From: an uncultured Spirochaetaceae bacterium
GTDB taxonomy: Bacteria; Spirochaetota; Spirochaetia; Treponematales; Treponemataceae
Direction of reading: 5' to 3'
Length of the DNA: 6,337 nt
NCBI GenBank assembly: GCA_902796985.1
Contig: CADBRC010000262.1
Coordinates: 1-6,337, forward strand
This document shows positions 1 to 5,995 of this stretch, in pieces. A program made the position numbers and the translations under genes. Within the stretch, counting starts at the first letter, position 1; every line of letters begins with the position of its first letter. The notes below the pieces were generated by a model, which ran no database searches, was not told the DNA's origin, and saw nothing but the letters and a program-made list of their open reading frames with translations.

Positions 1-23
1 CTCGTGCTTGTGAATTCATCCAT
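1..23 (-). CDS. Possible start of the next minus-strand gene (partial)
   Basis: An ATG at 23-21 opens a frame (MDEFTST...) that runs off the left edge without a stop. A purine-rich stretch, GGGGAGGAG on the minus strand (35-43), lies about 11 bases upstream, slightly far for an ideal ribosome binding site. A second ATG at 19-17 opens another frame (MNSQA...). The position, just after the cmk-rpsA terminator, suits the first gene of a new transcription unit. Only about 7 codons are visible, so the product cannot be named and the call may be wrong. Confidence 0.22.
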
Positions 24-54
24 ATCGATACCAGCTCCTCCCCGGACACCCGGA

Positions 55-104
55 TAAAACAAAAAAGGCACACCGCCACCGCATGAACGGGGCAATGTGC
101 CTTT
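55..104 (-). terminator. Rho-independent terminator of cmk-rpsA
   Basis: A 9-bp perfect inverted repeat pairs 64-72 (aaaggcaca) with 96-104 (tgtgccttt) around a 23-base loop. On the minus strand the stem runs into a T-rich tract (TTTTTTGTTTT, 56-66). It lies about 30 bases past the TAA stop of cmk-rpsA, where a terminator is expected. On the plus strand only a short T run follows the stem, so it mainly serves minus-strand transcription. Confidence 0.85.
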
Positions 105-132
105 CTGCCAGACTAACGCAAAGCGGACAAAC

Positions 133-2487
133 TTACTTGTTGCCGCGGTTCTTCATGCTGTCGGCGATAGTATAGCCTCCCTCATCATCATTGCTGGATG
201 ACATATACTGGGAAAGCTGAGCACGCTCCTGCGCCCTCTTGTACTCCTTGATGGAGAAAGCGACCTTCTCCTTGTCCACATCCACGGAGACGACATAGAC
301 GTTGACCTTGTCGCCGGGATTGAACTTCTTGACGGCCTCCTCAAAGGGAGTCTCGCGGTCATCGGAAATGTTGGACTTGTTGACCAGGCCCTCGATTCCG
401 CCCTCGGCCTTGACAAAGATGCCGAAGTCCGTGATGGACGTAACCTCGCCCTCAAGCGTCGTTCCGGGCTTGTGGGCAGCCGCAAAAGCGACCCAAGGAT
501 TGTCAGACAGCTGCTTGACACCAATGCGGATGCGGCGGTTCTGCTGATCGCACTCGGTGATGACGGCATCCAGCTCCTGACCAGTCTTTATCTCGCTGCC
601 AGGATGCTTGACCTTCTTGGTCCAAGAGAGATCCTCTCCAGACAGGAAAGCATCGATTCCCTCGTCAATCTGGACGAAGGCACCGTTGCTCGTAATCTTG
701 ACAACCGTACCGTGAACCTTGGTTCCGACGGGGAACTTGTCGGCGATCGTATCCCAGGGGTTGGCAGTGACCTGCTTAAGGCCCAGAGAGACACGGCCGG
801 CCTGTATGTCGTAGCCGAGAATCATGCTCTCGACCTCATCGCCTTCCTTGAGCATGTCGGACGGCTTGTTGACCTTCTTGGTCCAGCTGAACTCGGAGAT
901 GTGGGCAAGGCCCTCGATTCCTTCCTCCAGCTCTATGAATGCGCCGAACTCGGTCAGCTTGGTGACCTTGCCCTTGACGACATCATTGACGTGATAGCGG
1001 TCCTCGAAGTGCAGCCAGGGATCCTCGCTAAAATGCTTGAGGGAGAGATTAATCCTCTTCTTCTCGGGATCCAGACGGATGACCTTCAGCTCAATCTCCT
1101 GCCCCTTCTTCACGAAATCCTTCGGGCGGGTGACGTGGCCCCAGCTCATATCGTTGATGTGGAGCAGGCCGTCGAAGCCGCCCAGATCGATGAACGCGCC
1201 GAAGCTCGTGAACGTCTTGACCGTGCCCTTCACGGAGTCTCCGATCTTGACCTCGTTGAAGAACTTCTCGCGGTTCTCCTCGATTTTCTCCTCAAGGTAC
1301 TTGCGGCGGTTGACGACGACATTGCGCTTGCCCTCGCTATAGAGGCGCTCGATATAGAAGAGAGCCTTGAGCCCTATGAGTTTCTCGGCCTTCTCGACCT
1401 TCTGGCTGTCCGCCTGGCTGATGGGAAGGAATGCGCTGATTCCGCCGCCCAAATCGACCATGAAGCCGCCCTTTGTCTCGCTGGCAATCTTGCCCTCGAC
1501 GGCCTTCTTGTCGTTGAAAGCGGTCTTGAAGTCCTCCCAGAGGCGCTTCTCGTCGGCCTTGAGCTTGGAAACCTCGGGCCCGTACTTGCCGAACTGGTTG
1601 ATAAGGTAGACCGTCGTCGTGTCGCCGACCTTCGGCCTCTCGTCGCCGAATTCGCTGAGAGGAATCCTTCCCTCTGACTTGCAGTTGACATCGACAAAAA
1701 CCGTGTCATCCGTTACCTGAACGACCTTGCCCTCCACAAGAGCATTGTCCTCAACCTGCCCCATTTTGTTCAAAGAGTCCTCTAATTGTGTGCGAATGTC
1801 GCTGGAGCCCTGCTCGACGTTCTGAACCACTTCCTTCTGTGCCATTGTAGATCCTTTTGATTGAATTTCGGACTTCATTATTTCACAAACATCCTTTATA
1901 GTCAAGTCGGATGTGTCGATATAGCGGGCATCGGGAGCTTTTTTTAGCGCCCCTTCGGCCTTTTTCCTGTCCGCCTCGTCCCGCTTTATGATGGCTGCCT
2001 TGATTTCCTCGAGCGAAAGATTGCTCACCCCCTGGTCAAAGCGTCTCCTGGCCTGCACGTCCACGCTCGCGTCCAGATAGAACTTGTGCTCCGCCTGGGG
2101 AAAGACGACAGTCGTCATATCCCTGCCCTCGCAGATGATGTCCAGCTTCTTGACGATTTCCCGCATCCGCGCGTTGACCAGGTGGCGGAGGGGTACAATA
2201 GAAGAAACTTTGGAGACCGAAGCGTCAACCCTGTCCTGATGGAGCAGGTCGTCCACGTCCTTTCCGTTCAGGATAAGGCGGGCATTCACATAGTCAAGCT
2301 TCTGCTTTTTGACGAAGGCCATGACCGCCCCCTCGTCGTCCAGGCTTATGCCCGCGTCAAGCAATGCAAGGGTCAGTGCCCTGTAGAAACTGCCGCTGTT
2401 AAGATATGTCAGTCCCAAATCCTTGGCCAGCTCATGCGCCACCGTGCTTTTGCCGGTTCCCGCCGGCCCGTCTATCGCAACTACCAT
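133..2487 (-). CDS. cmk-rpsA: Bifunctional cytidylate kinase / 30S ribosomal protein S1
   Basis: This 784-residue fusion has two parts. The N-terminal ~214 residues are cytidylate kinase, which phosphorylates CMP/dCMP with ATP in pyrimidine salvage. Its marks are the P-loop GPAGTGKS (7-14), EGRD (120-123) followed by TVVFP, the lid-type RDEADR (169-174) and a closing IDTS. Kinases of this family often read GRDxGT where this one reads GRDMTT. From Met215 on is ribosomal protein S1 (570 residues, close to the ~557 of E. coli S1), which binds mRNA on the 30S subunit. Six S1 (OB-fold) repeats start near residues 247, 328, 414, 500, 586 and 676; the last four carry the clear G-x-V-x(5-6)-GAF-type core. 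The ATG at 2487 is chosen because the kinase family begins right there (MVVAIDGPAG). A TTG 75 bases upstream would add an unrelated hydrophobic stretch and lie inside the preceding terminator. CMK-S1 fusions are known in treponemes. Confidence 0.95.
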   Translation of the reverse strand: MVVAIDGPAGTGKSTVAHELAKDLGLTYLNSGSFYRALTLALLDAGISLDDEGAVMAFVKKQKLDYVNARLILNGKDVDDLLHQDRVDASVSKVSSIVPLRHLVNARMREIVKKLDIICEGRDMTTVVFPQAEHKFYLDASVDVQARRRFDQGVSNLSLEEIKAAIIKRDEADRKKAEGALKKAPDARYIDTSDLTIKDVCEIMKSEIQSKGSTMAQKEVVQNVEQGSSDIRTQLEDSLNKMGQVEDNALVEGKVVQVTDDTVFVDVNCKSEGRIPLSEFGDERPKVGDTTTVYLINQFGKYGPEVSKLKADEKRLWEDFKTAFNDKKAVEGKIASETKGGFMVDLGGGISAFLPISQADSQKVEKAEKLIGLKALFYIERLYSEGKRNVVVNRRKYLEEKIEENREKFFNEVKIGDSVKGTVKTFTSFGAFIDLGGFDGLLHINDMSWGHVTRPKDFVKKGQEIELKVIRLDPEKKRINLSLKHFSEDPWLHFEDRYHVNDVVKGKVTKLTEFGAFIELEEGIEGLAHISEFSWTKKVNKPSDMLKEGDEVESMILGYDIQAGRVSLGLKQVTANPWDTIADKFPVGTKVHGTVVKITSNGAFVQIDEGIDAFLSGEDLSWTKKVKHPGSEIKTGQELDAVITECDQQNRRIRIGVKQLSDNPWVAFAAAHKPGTTLEGEVTSITDFGIFVKAEGGIEGLVNKSNISDDRETPFEEAVKKFNPGDKVNVYVVSVDVDKEKVAFSIKEYKRAQERAQLSQYMSSSNDDEGGYTIADSMKNRGNK
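1843..1856 (-). promoter_or_regulatory. Candidate internal ribosome binding site and ATG for free S1
   Basis: Inside the fusion gene, the minus strand reads AAAGGAT (AGGA core at 1852-1855), six bases before an in-frame ATG at 1845-1843. This ATG is Met215, at the boundary between the kinase and S1 parts, and the sequence after it (MAQKEVVQ...) looks like a natural S1 N-terminus. The site could allow S1 (570 residues) to be made separately and in excess of the kinase. Spacing and motif are seen in the sequence; use of the site is inferred. Confidence 0.5.
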
Positions 2488-2490
2488 AAT

Positions 2491-2526
2491 GGAGGCTAGT
2501 ATAAAGGAGAGCAGGGAAATGTTCAA
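2491..2526 (-). promoter_or_regulatory. Sigma70-type promoter of cmk-rpsA, near-leaderless
   Basis: On the minus strand a -35 box TTGAAC (2521-2526) is followed by a 17-base spacer and a -10 box TATACT (2498-2503); both match the consensus at 5 of 6 positions. Only 10 bases separate the -10 box from the ATG at 2487, so transcription would start near 2491-2492 and leave a leader of about 4 bases. No Shine-Dalgarno motif precedes the ATG. The promoter lies wholly after the upstream terminator. Confidence 0.7.
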
Positions 2527-2555
2527 TATGAAATGACACGAGACGGCTTTCTCCA

Positions 2556-2597
2556 GAAACAAAACGGCCCCGGGAGATTCACTCTCACCGGGGCCGT
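2556..2597 (-). terminator. Strong Rho-independent terminator of the chemotaxis gene
   Basis: A perfect 10-bp inverted repeat pairs 2564-2573 (acggccccgg) with 2588-2597 (ccggggccgt). It is extended inside by gaga/tctc (2574-2577 with 2583-2586, one bulged base) around a 5-base loop. On the minus strand it is followed by TTTTGTTTC. It begins 24 bases past the TGA of the receptor gene and separates that gene from the cmk-rpsA promoter. Confidence 0.92.
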
Positions 2598-2620
2598 ACT
2601 CTATACAGCAGACAGTGCCA

Positions 2621-4747
2621 TCAAACCTTGAACAGGTCTATCTGGCTTCCAATCTTGGAGATGGAATCCTGCACCTGCTTAGAGATGTCGCCGAGGGCGG
2701 CACCGGTCTCGTTTATCTTGCGAGCGCCGTTGCCCATCTCCTCCATGCCGTCCTTCATGCTCGTCGCAACGTCCTTCAGGCTTCCCATCTCAAGGGTAAT
2801 CTTGTTGCTCATCTGGCTCATCATCTTGGAGGACTTCTGGACTTCCACGGTGGAATCGTTCATGCCCTTGAGGGCCTCGCTGATCTGGCGGGAACCAGCG
2901 TTCTGCTCCTCCATCGCGGCCTTGATCTGGACGACCAGCTCGTCGGTCTCCTGAATCTTGCTGGACACGGAGTTGAACGCCGCGCTTGTTTCCTGGGAGG
3001 CGGTGACGACCTCGGAGATGGAGTCCTGAATCTTCTTGAGCTGCTCTCCGATCGTCTTGGACTGGCCGGATGAAGTCTCGGACAGCTTGCGAATCTCGTC
3101 GGCAACGACAGAGAAGCCCTTTCCGGCCTCACCCGCATGGGCAGCCTCGATAGCCGCGTTCATGGCGAGCAGGTTGGTCTGCTCCGCTATGCTGGAGATG
3201 GCCTGGTTGGCCTCCTGCAGCATCTGGGACTGCTCCTCAATCTGCTTGATCCTCTCGTTCACGTCCTGCTGCTTGGCGAAGCCTGTCTTGGCATCGCTCT
3301 CAAGCCCGCTGAAGGATGCTGCCATCTTGTCCACCGACTTGTTGACGCTCACGATGTTACCCATCATCTCCTCAACGGCAGTGGAGGCCTGCGCGACACC
3401 GGCAGACTGACGCTCAATCATGTCATTGAGCGACGTAATGTTGCCGGCAATCTCGTCGACAGCGGTCGCAGTCTGGTCAACTGAACTCGTCTGGGCGTTG
3501 ATCTGCCCGGAGATGGAATCTATGTTCGCGATAATCTGCGTAATCGCACTCGCCGTGTCCTCCGTGCTGGCGGACAGGTCGTTACCTGTGGACTCAAGGA
3601 CGTTCTTGGAAGACTTGACCTCGCGGACGATTGTCTGGAGTTTGTCACAGAAGAGGTCGAAGTGGATGATGAGGTCTCCGATCTCGTCACGGACAAGCAG
3701 CTTGACGCGCTTGGTCAGGTCCGCGTCTCCGGCGGACAGCTCCTTACAGACCTTGGTGACGTTGTTAATCCTCCACATGAGCCAGAAGATGAAGCGGCCC
3801 ACGATAATCATGACGAGTATGGCAAGCACCATCGTCACCGGGATGATGATGCCGATGCTACGGCTCTTTATCGTATCGACGGCCTTGAGGCTCTTGGCGA
3901 TGAAAAGCATTCCGTTCACCGTGCCGTCGCCGAGCTTGAGGGGGGCGTACACGGTCAGGTACTCATTGCCCTGGATGATGTTGCGGCCCTTGTACTCGCC
4001 GCCCTTACCGAGGACGAGGTCTATAATCGCCTTGTTGTCAAGCTTGGTGCCGGCCAGTGACTGCCCCTTGTCGTTGCGGAGGGTCGTACCCATGCGGGTA
4101 TCTTGGGAGAAGACCGTACACTCGACGTTGTAGCTCCGTTTGAGCGCGTCCAAGAAGTCCCCGGAATCCTCCGAGGCGAGGTCATAGATGGCGACTGAAA
4201 CCCCGGCTATCTTGCCCGCGATCTTGACGGGCGAGGCACAGATGACACCGAACTTGCAGGCCCCCGCAGGCTCGCAGCTGGCGATGGAGGAACCTCTCAG
4301 CGCCTGGTCCACGGCGTAGACAGCGGAAAGGCTGGTACCTGCCGGGAAGTCGGAGTCGGAGCTTGCGATGACAGTACCCTTGCTGTCGGTAAAGAGGAAC
4401 ACATCTATGTTAGAATCATCGTCCACCTGCTTGGCATACGACGTGAGGGCGGACTTGCTGTTGACGGCGAAGTCCCTCATGGTGGTCTCGTCCTTGGCGG
4501 CAAGGACCGCTATCTCCTTCGCGACATCCATACGGTCATCCACCATCATCTGGCAGCCTTCCATCGTATAGACCAGCTCGTCCTGCACTTCCTGCAGATA
4601 GGACCTGTCGAATACCAGGATGGACAGGGCGGCGACACCGGCGCAGCAGACGATGACCGCAATCCCAACGTAAAGCAGCAGCTTGGTGCGGATCTGCACG
4701 TCGCGCTTTGCGTGAGTATCAAACCTGTCCAGCTCTTTCTTAGCCAT
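2621..4747 (-). CDS. Methyl-accepting chemotaxis protein with Cache-like sensor domain
   Basis: This complete 708-residue transmembrane chemoreceptor senses a ligand outside the inner membrane and controls CheA through CheW. Order of parts: a short charged cytoplasmic start; membrane segment 1 at about 22-46; a periplasmic region at about 47-296; membrane segment 2 at about 297-325; a HAMP linker at about 326-378 (containing DLTKRV and DEIGDL); then a long coiled coil with the conserved hairpin tip at about 518-557 (EQTNLLAMNAAIEAA, GKGFSVVADEIRKL). The periplasmic part resembles Cache-type sensors: GTVIASSD near 124-131, and later the sCache_3-like TVFSQDTRMGTTL (211-223) and EYLTVYAPL (262-270). 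The ligand cannot be told. The C-terminus (SQIDLFKV) lacks an NWETF-like CheR/CheB tether. The start is fixed by AAGGAG five bases before the ATG and by the short basic N-terminus ahead of the first membrane segment. The gene is monocistronic, with its own promoter and terminator. Confidence 0.95.
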   Translation of the reverse strand: MAKKELDRFDTHAKRDVQIRTKLLLYVGIAVIVCCAGVAALSILVFDRSYLQEVQDELVYTMEGCQMMVDDRMDVAKEIAVLAAKDETTMRDFAVNSKSALTSYAKQVDDDSNIDVFLFTDSKGTVIASSDSDFPAGTSLSAVYAVDQALRGSSIASCEPAGACKFGVICASPVKIAGKIAGVSVAIYDLASEDSGDFLDALKRSYNVECTVFSQDTRMGTTLRNDKGQSLAGTKLDNKAIIDLVLGKGGEYKGRNIIQGNEYLTVYAPLKLGDGTVNGMLFIAKSLKAVDTIKSRSIGIIIPVTMVLAILVMIIVGRFIFWLMWRINNVTKVCKELSAGDADLTKRVKLLVRDEIGDLIIHFDLFCDKLQTIVREVKSSKNVLESTGNDLSASTEDTASAITQIIANIDSISGQINAQTSSVDQTATAVDEIAGNITSLNDMIERQSAGVAQASTAVEEMMGNIVSVNKSVDKMAASFSGLESDAKTGFAKQQDVNERIKQIEEQSQMLQEANQAISSIAEQTNLLAMNAAIEAAHAGEAGKGFSVVADEIRKLSETSSGQSKTIGEQLKKIQDSISEVVTASQETSAAFNSVSSKIQETDELVVQIKAAMEEQNAGSRQISEALKGMNDSTVEVQKSSKMMSQMSNKITLEMGSLKDVATSMKDGMEEMGNGARKINETGAALGDISKQVQDSISKIGSQIDLFKV

Positions 4748-4752
4748 ATACG

Positions 4753-4758
4753 CTCCTT
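4753..4758 (-). promoter_or_regulatory. Ribosome binding site of the chemotaxis gene
   Basis: The minus strand reads AAGGAG, then CGTAT, then ATG (4747). This near-consensus Shine-Dalgarno at 5-base spacing fixes the start of the receptor. It contrasts with cmk-rpsA and the rpn gene, which have no comparable motif. Confidence 0.85.
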
Positions 4759-4769
4759 AATCAGCGAAT

Positions 4770-4794
4770 ATAAAAGGCCGCGGGGCCTCTTTTT
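4770..4794 (-). terminator. Terminator-like hairpin in the chemotaxis leader (possible attenuator)
   Basis: The minus strand carries AGGCC-CCGC-GGCCT (4775-4788), a 5-bp GC-rich stem with a 4-base loop, followed by TTTATA. An A-run (AAAAAG) before the stem could lengthen it by A-T pairs around a bulged G. It lies between the predicted chemotaxis promoter and its ribosome binding site, so it may act as an attenuator or reduce read-through from upstream. The T tract is short on the minus strand and longer on the plus strand (CTTTTT), so its true direction and strength are uncertain. Confidence 0.4.
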
Positions 4795-4857
4795 AACTTC
4801 GGATGTTTTGACCTCGGTCTCCCCAAAAAAACACATTTTCAGGGAAACACCGATAAT

Positions 4858-4893
4858 AATCCCTATTATATAGTAAAAAAGAGAAACTGGCAA
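4858..4893 (-). promoter_or_regulatory. Strong sigma70-type promoter of the chemotaxis gene
   Basis: On the minus strand a -35 box TTGCCA (4888-4893, 5 of 6 consensus) is followed by a 17-base spacer and a perfect TATAAT (4865-4870). Transcription would start near 4858, giving a leader of about 110 bases. The -35 box is also one arm of a small inverted repeat: tggcaa at 4888-4893 and ttgcca at 4911-4916. That repeat could be an operator, but a 6-bp arm may be chance. The promoter lies just past the end of the decayed rpn remnant. Confidence 0.72.
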
Positions 4894-4905
4894 GCTTTTC
4901 TGTTA

Positions 4906-5066
4906 TCAGTTTGCCAAGGGTGGGTTATCAGCCCCAGTACAGTACAACACCCCCATCGCCAAGAGCTTCCGGGCAGCAGACCCAGCTTTCGCAGCCGAGC
5001 CCTCGTTCCTGCCCCGCATCTCCACATCCCTTCGAACTTCTTTGTCTGCACCATGGCCGCTATCTC
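4906..5066 (-). pseudogene. 3' remnant of a second rpn-like gene, frameshifted by a deletion
   Basis: Read on the minus strand from 5066, the sequence encodes EIAAMVQTKKFE, nearly identical to EIATMVQTKKFE at residues 192-203 of the neighbouring intact protein. It then jumps, in another frame, to DVEMRGRN (from 5028), matching DVEMRGRE at residues 219-226. The distance between the two blocks is 43 bases shorter than in the intact gene, which breaks the frame. The second frame continues SAARKLLAMGVLY..., a basic, Leu-rich tail such as is common at the end of this family, and stops at TGA 4908-4906. There is no start codon or 5' half here. It is best read as the worn end of a tandem paralogue rather than a working small gene. 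Confidence 0.75.
5011..5066 (-). repeat. Two-block direct repeat of the intact rpn gene's 3' part
   Basis: Block A (5011-5029) is identical over 19 bases to 5186-5204. Block B (5032-5066) matches 5250-5284 over 35 bases with two mismatches. Two bases separate the blocks here, against 45 in the intact gene. Both blocks have the same orientation and order as in the intact gene, as expected of a tandem duplication followed by an internal deletion. Confidence 0.85.
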
Positions 5067-5857
5067 AGTGCGGATATATCCTCCAGCGCAAGACCTGTTG
5101 ACTGAGAAATAATTGCCGGGTCGATTCCGGAAAGCTTCAGAATCCGTGCCGTTTCTAAGGCCTGCTCCATCCGACCGGCTTCCCGGCCCCGCATCTCCAC
5201 ATCCTTGTCATGCATGCTCCACGCAAGGTACTCGTTGATGAATGACTGCTCAAACTTCTTTGTCTGCACCATGGTCGCTATCTCCCTTGTCAAGTCAGAT
5301 TCAGCCTTGTTGTTCTTAACGAACGCAAGGAACGCCTTTATCTCTGGATTTGTCTCCTGCTCGTAGGCCGCAGCATTGAACATGACGTGATGTGTCTCAT
5401 CGCCAAGATTCACTTCTTCCGATTCCTTACACTTCCGCTCAAAGGTGTAAACTGGAATCCCAGCCTCAAACGGGTCGCTCAGGCAGATAAAGATGACGTA
5501 GCTTTCCTTCAAGTCTGAATAGCTTGCGCCCCTCGCGAGGCTACCTATGTCGAGCATGGACTGGTAGTAGCGGGCACGCTTCCCTATGCTCTCAGCCTTG
5601 TAAGACTGGCATTCCACATCAAAGACCCGGTTACTGTCGGCGACATACACATCAAGCCTCACGCCCTTCTGTGTATAGAAGGGATTAATCGATTTCTGCA
5701 GCTCGGGATACTCTATGTGGTCTATCTTGACCTGCAAAAGCAGCTCAAGCACGCCCTTGCAAATCTTCGGGTCGCTCATGACGGCCCCGAACATGAAGTC
5801 ATCAGCGTAAACGAGCTGGTCAACCGGCTTGTATTCGTAAGTCCTTGTCTCTTCCAT
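5060..5857 (-). CDS. Rpn-family PD-(D/E)XK nuclease / putative transposase
   Basis: The 265-residue protein resembles the Rpn (recombination-promoting nuclease) / PD-(D/E)XK transposase-like family, whose E. coli members are DNA endonucleases that promote RecA-independent recombination. The N-terminal block (VDQLVYADDFMFGAVM, 12-27) is typical. The core has Asp69 in RLDVYV and Glu82-x-Gln84 in DVECQ, matching the metal-binding D...ExQ signature. This is followed by ARYYQSMLD (95-103) and a Tyr/Phe/Ile-rich strand (YVIFICLSDPF, 120-130). The C-terminal third is charged and helical and ends TGLALEDISALR, a tail common in the family. Length is near the usual 250-300 and no break is visible, so it may be active. 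The ATG at 5857 sits the expected distance before the conserved block; no Shine-Dalgarno is visible. The final AGATAG (last Arg plus stop) lies inside sequence shared with the downstream remnant, so the stop may have been acquired from it. Biological role, DNA target and mobility are not shown. Confidence 0.88.
   Translation of the reverse strand: MEETRTYEYKPVDQLVYADDFMFGAVMSDPKICKGVLELLLQVKIDHIEYPELQKSINPFYTQKGVRLDVYVADSNRVFDVECQSYKAESIGKRARYYQSMLDIGSLARGASYSDLKESYVIFICLSDPFEAGIPVYTFERKCKESEEVNLGDETHHVMFNAAAYEQETNPEIKAFLAFVKNNKAESDLTREIATMVQTKKFEQSFINEYLAWSMHDKDVEMRGREAGRMEQALETARILKLSGIDPAIISQSTGLALEDISALR
5186..5284 (-). repeat. Parent copy of the duplicated rpn segment
   Basis: Bases 5186-5204 and 5250-5284, inside the intact rpn gene, recur downstream at 5011-5029 and 5032-5066. 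The 45 bases between them here, encoding roughly QSFINEYLAWSMHDK, are missing from the downstream copy except for two bases. This gives a reading-frame shift in that copy. Confidence 0.85.
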
Positions 5858-5872
5858 GCCTACAGTATAACA
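5857..5872 (-). promoter_or_regulatory. Extended -10 promoter of the rpn gene, apparently leaderless
   Basis: The minus strand reads TGTTATACT (5864-5872): an extended -10 TG, one base, then TATACT. Only six bases separate it from the ATG at 5857, so transcription would start at or within a base or two of the ATG. No convincing -35 box is found 16-18 bases upstream, which an extended -10 element can tolerate. There is no Shine-Dalgarno before the ATG. Confidence 0.5.
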
Positions 5873-5910
5873 CGCTTCGACGCGTTTGAGTAGTAGGCGG
5901 ACAGAGCATG

Positions 5911-5938
5911 CTTAAACCCGGCAGGTCTGCTTGCCGGG
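5911..5938 (-). terminator. GC-rich hairpin downstream of the SUMF1-fold gene
   Basis: A 7-bp perfect inverted repeat pairs 5917-5923 (cccggca) with 5932-5938 (tgccggg) around an 8-base loop. On the minus strand it is followed by TTTAAG. It lies about 58 bases past the TGA of the SUMF1-fold gene. The weak T tract makes it an ordinary but imperfect Rho-independent terminator. A hairpin just past a variable region is also a known part of DGR targets, so either role is possible. The rest of 5858-5995 is GC-rich spacer in which no gene is seen. Confidence 0.5.
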
Positions 5939-5995
5939 GCTTCGCGCCGCCCGCGCCCGGGAGCAACCCACGCCCACCAGGGTACGCCCGCCCGG

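Noticed and set aside
472..1677. Long open frame (401 codons) on the plus strand opposite S1
   Set aside because: It is the antisense shadow of the S1 repeats: no ribosome binding site, no recognisable domain, repetitive Leu/Asp-rich composition, and it lies wholly inside a certain gene.
2488..2562. TTG start extending cytidylate kinase by 25 residues
   Set aside because: The extension overlaps the T tract of the upstream terminator and contains the predicted promoter, and the kinase family starts at the ATG at 2487.
4748..4860. Cyclic-di-GMP (GEMM) riboswitch in the chemotaxis leader
   Set aside because: Such riboswitches do precede some chemotaxis genes, but the conserved GEMM sequence blocks are not present in this leader.
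4546..4893. 115-codon minus-strand frame with a hydrophobic start (LFYYIIGIIIGVS)
   Set aside because: Its start falls in the AT-rich chemotaxis promoter and leader, and the rest is the receptor gene read out of frame.
4866..5054. 62-codon minus-strand frame starting MVQTKKFE as a real small gene
   Set aside because: The first eight residues copy the interior of the neighbouring rpn protein and the rest is read in a shifted frame after a 43-base deletion; it is part of the remnant.
5858..5995. DGR template repeat or small RNA gene in the GC-rich spacer
   Set aside because: Nothing here resembles the SUMF1-fold 3' end, so it is not a template repeat, and apart from the hairpin no RNA family was recognised.
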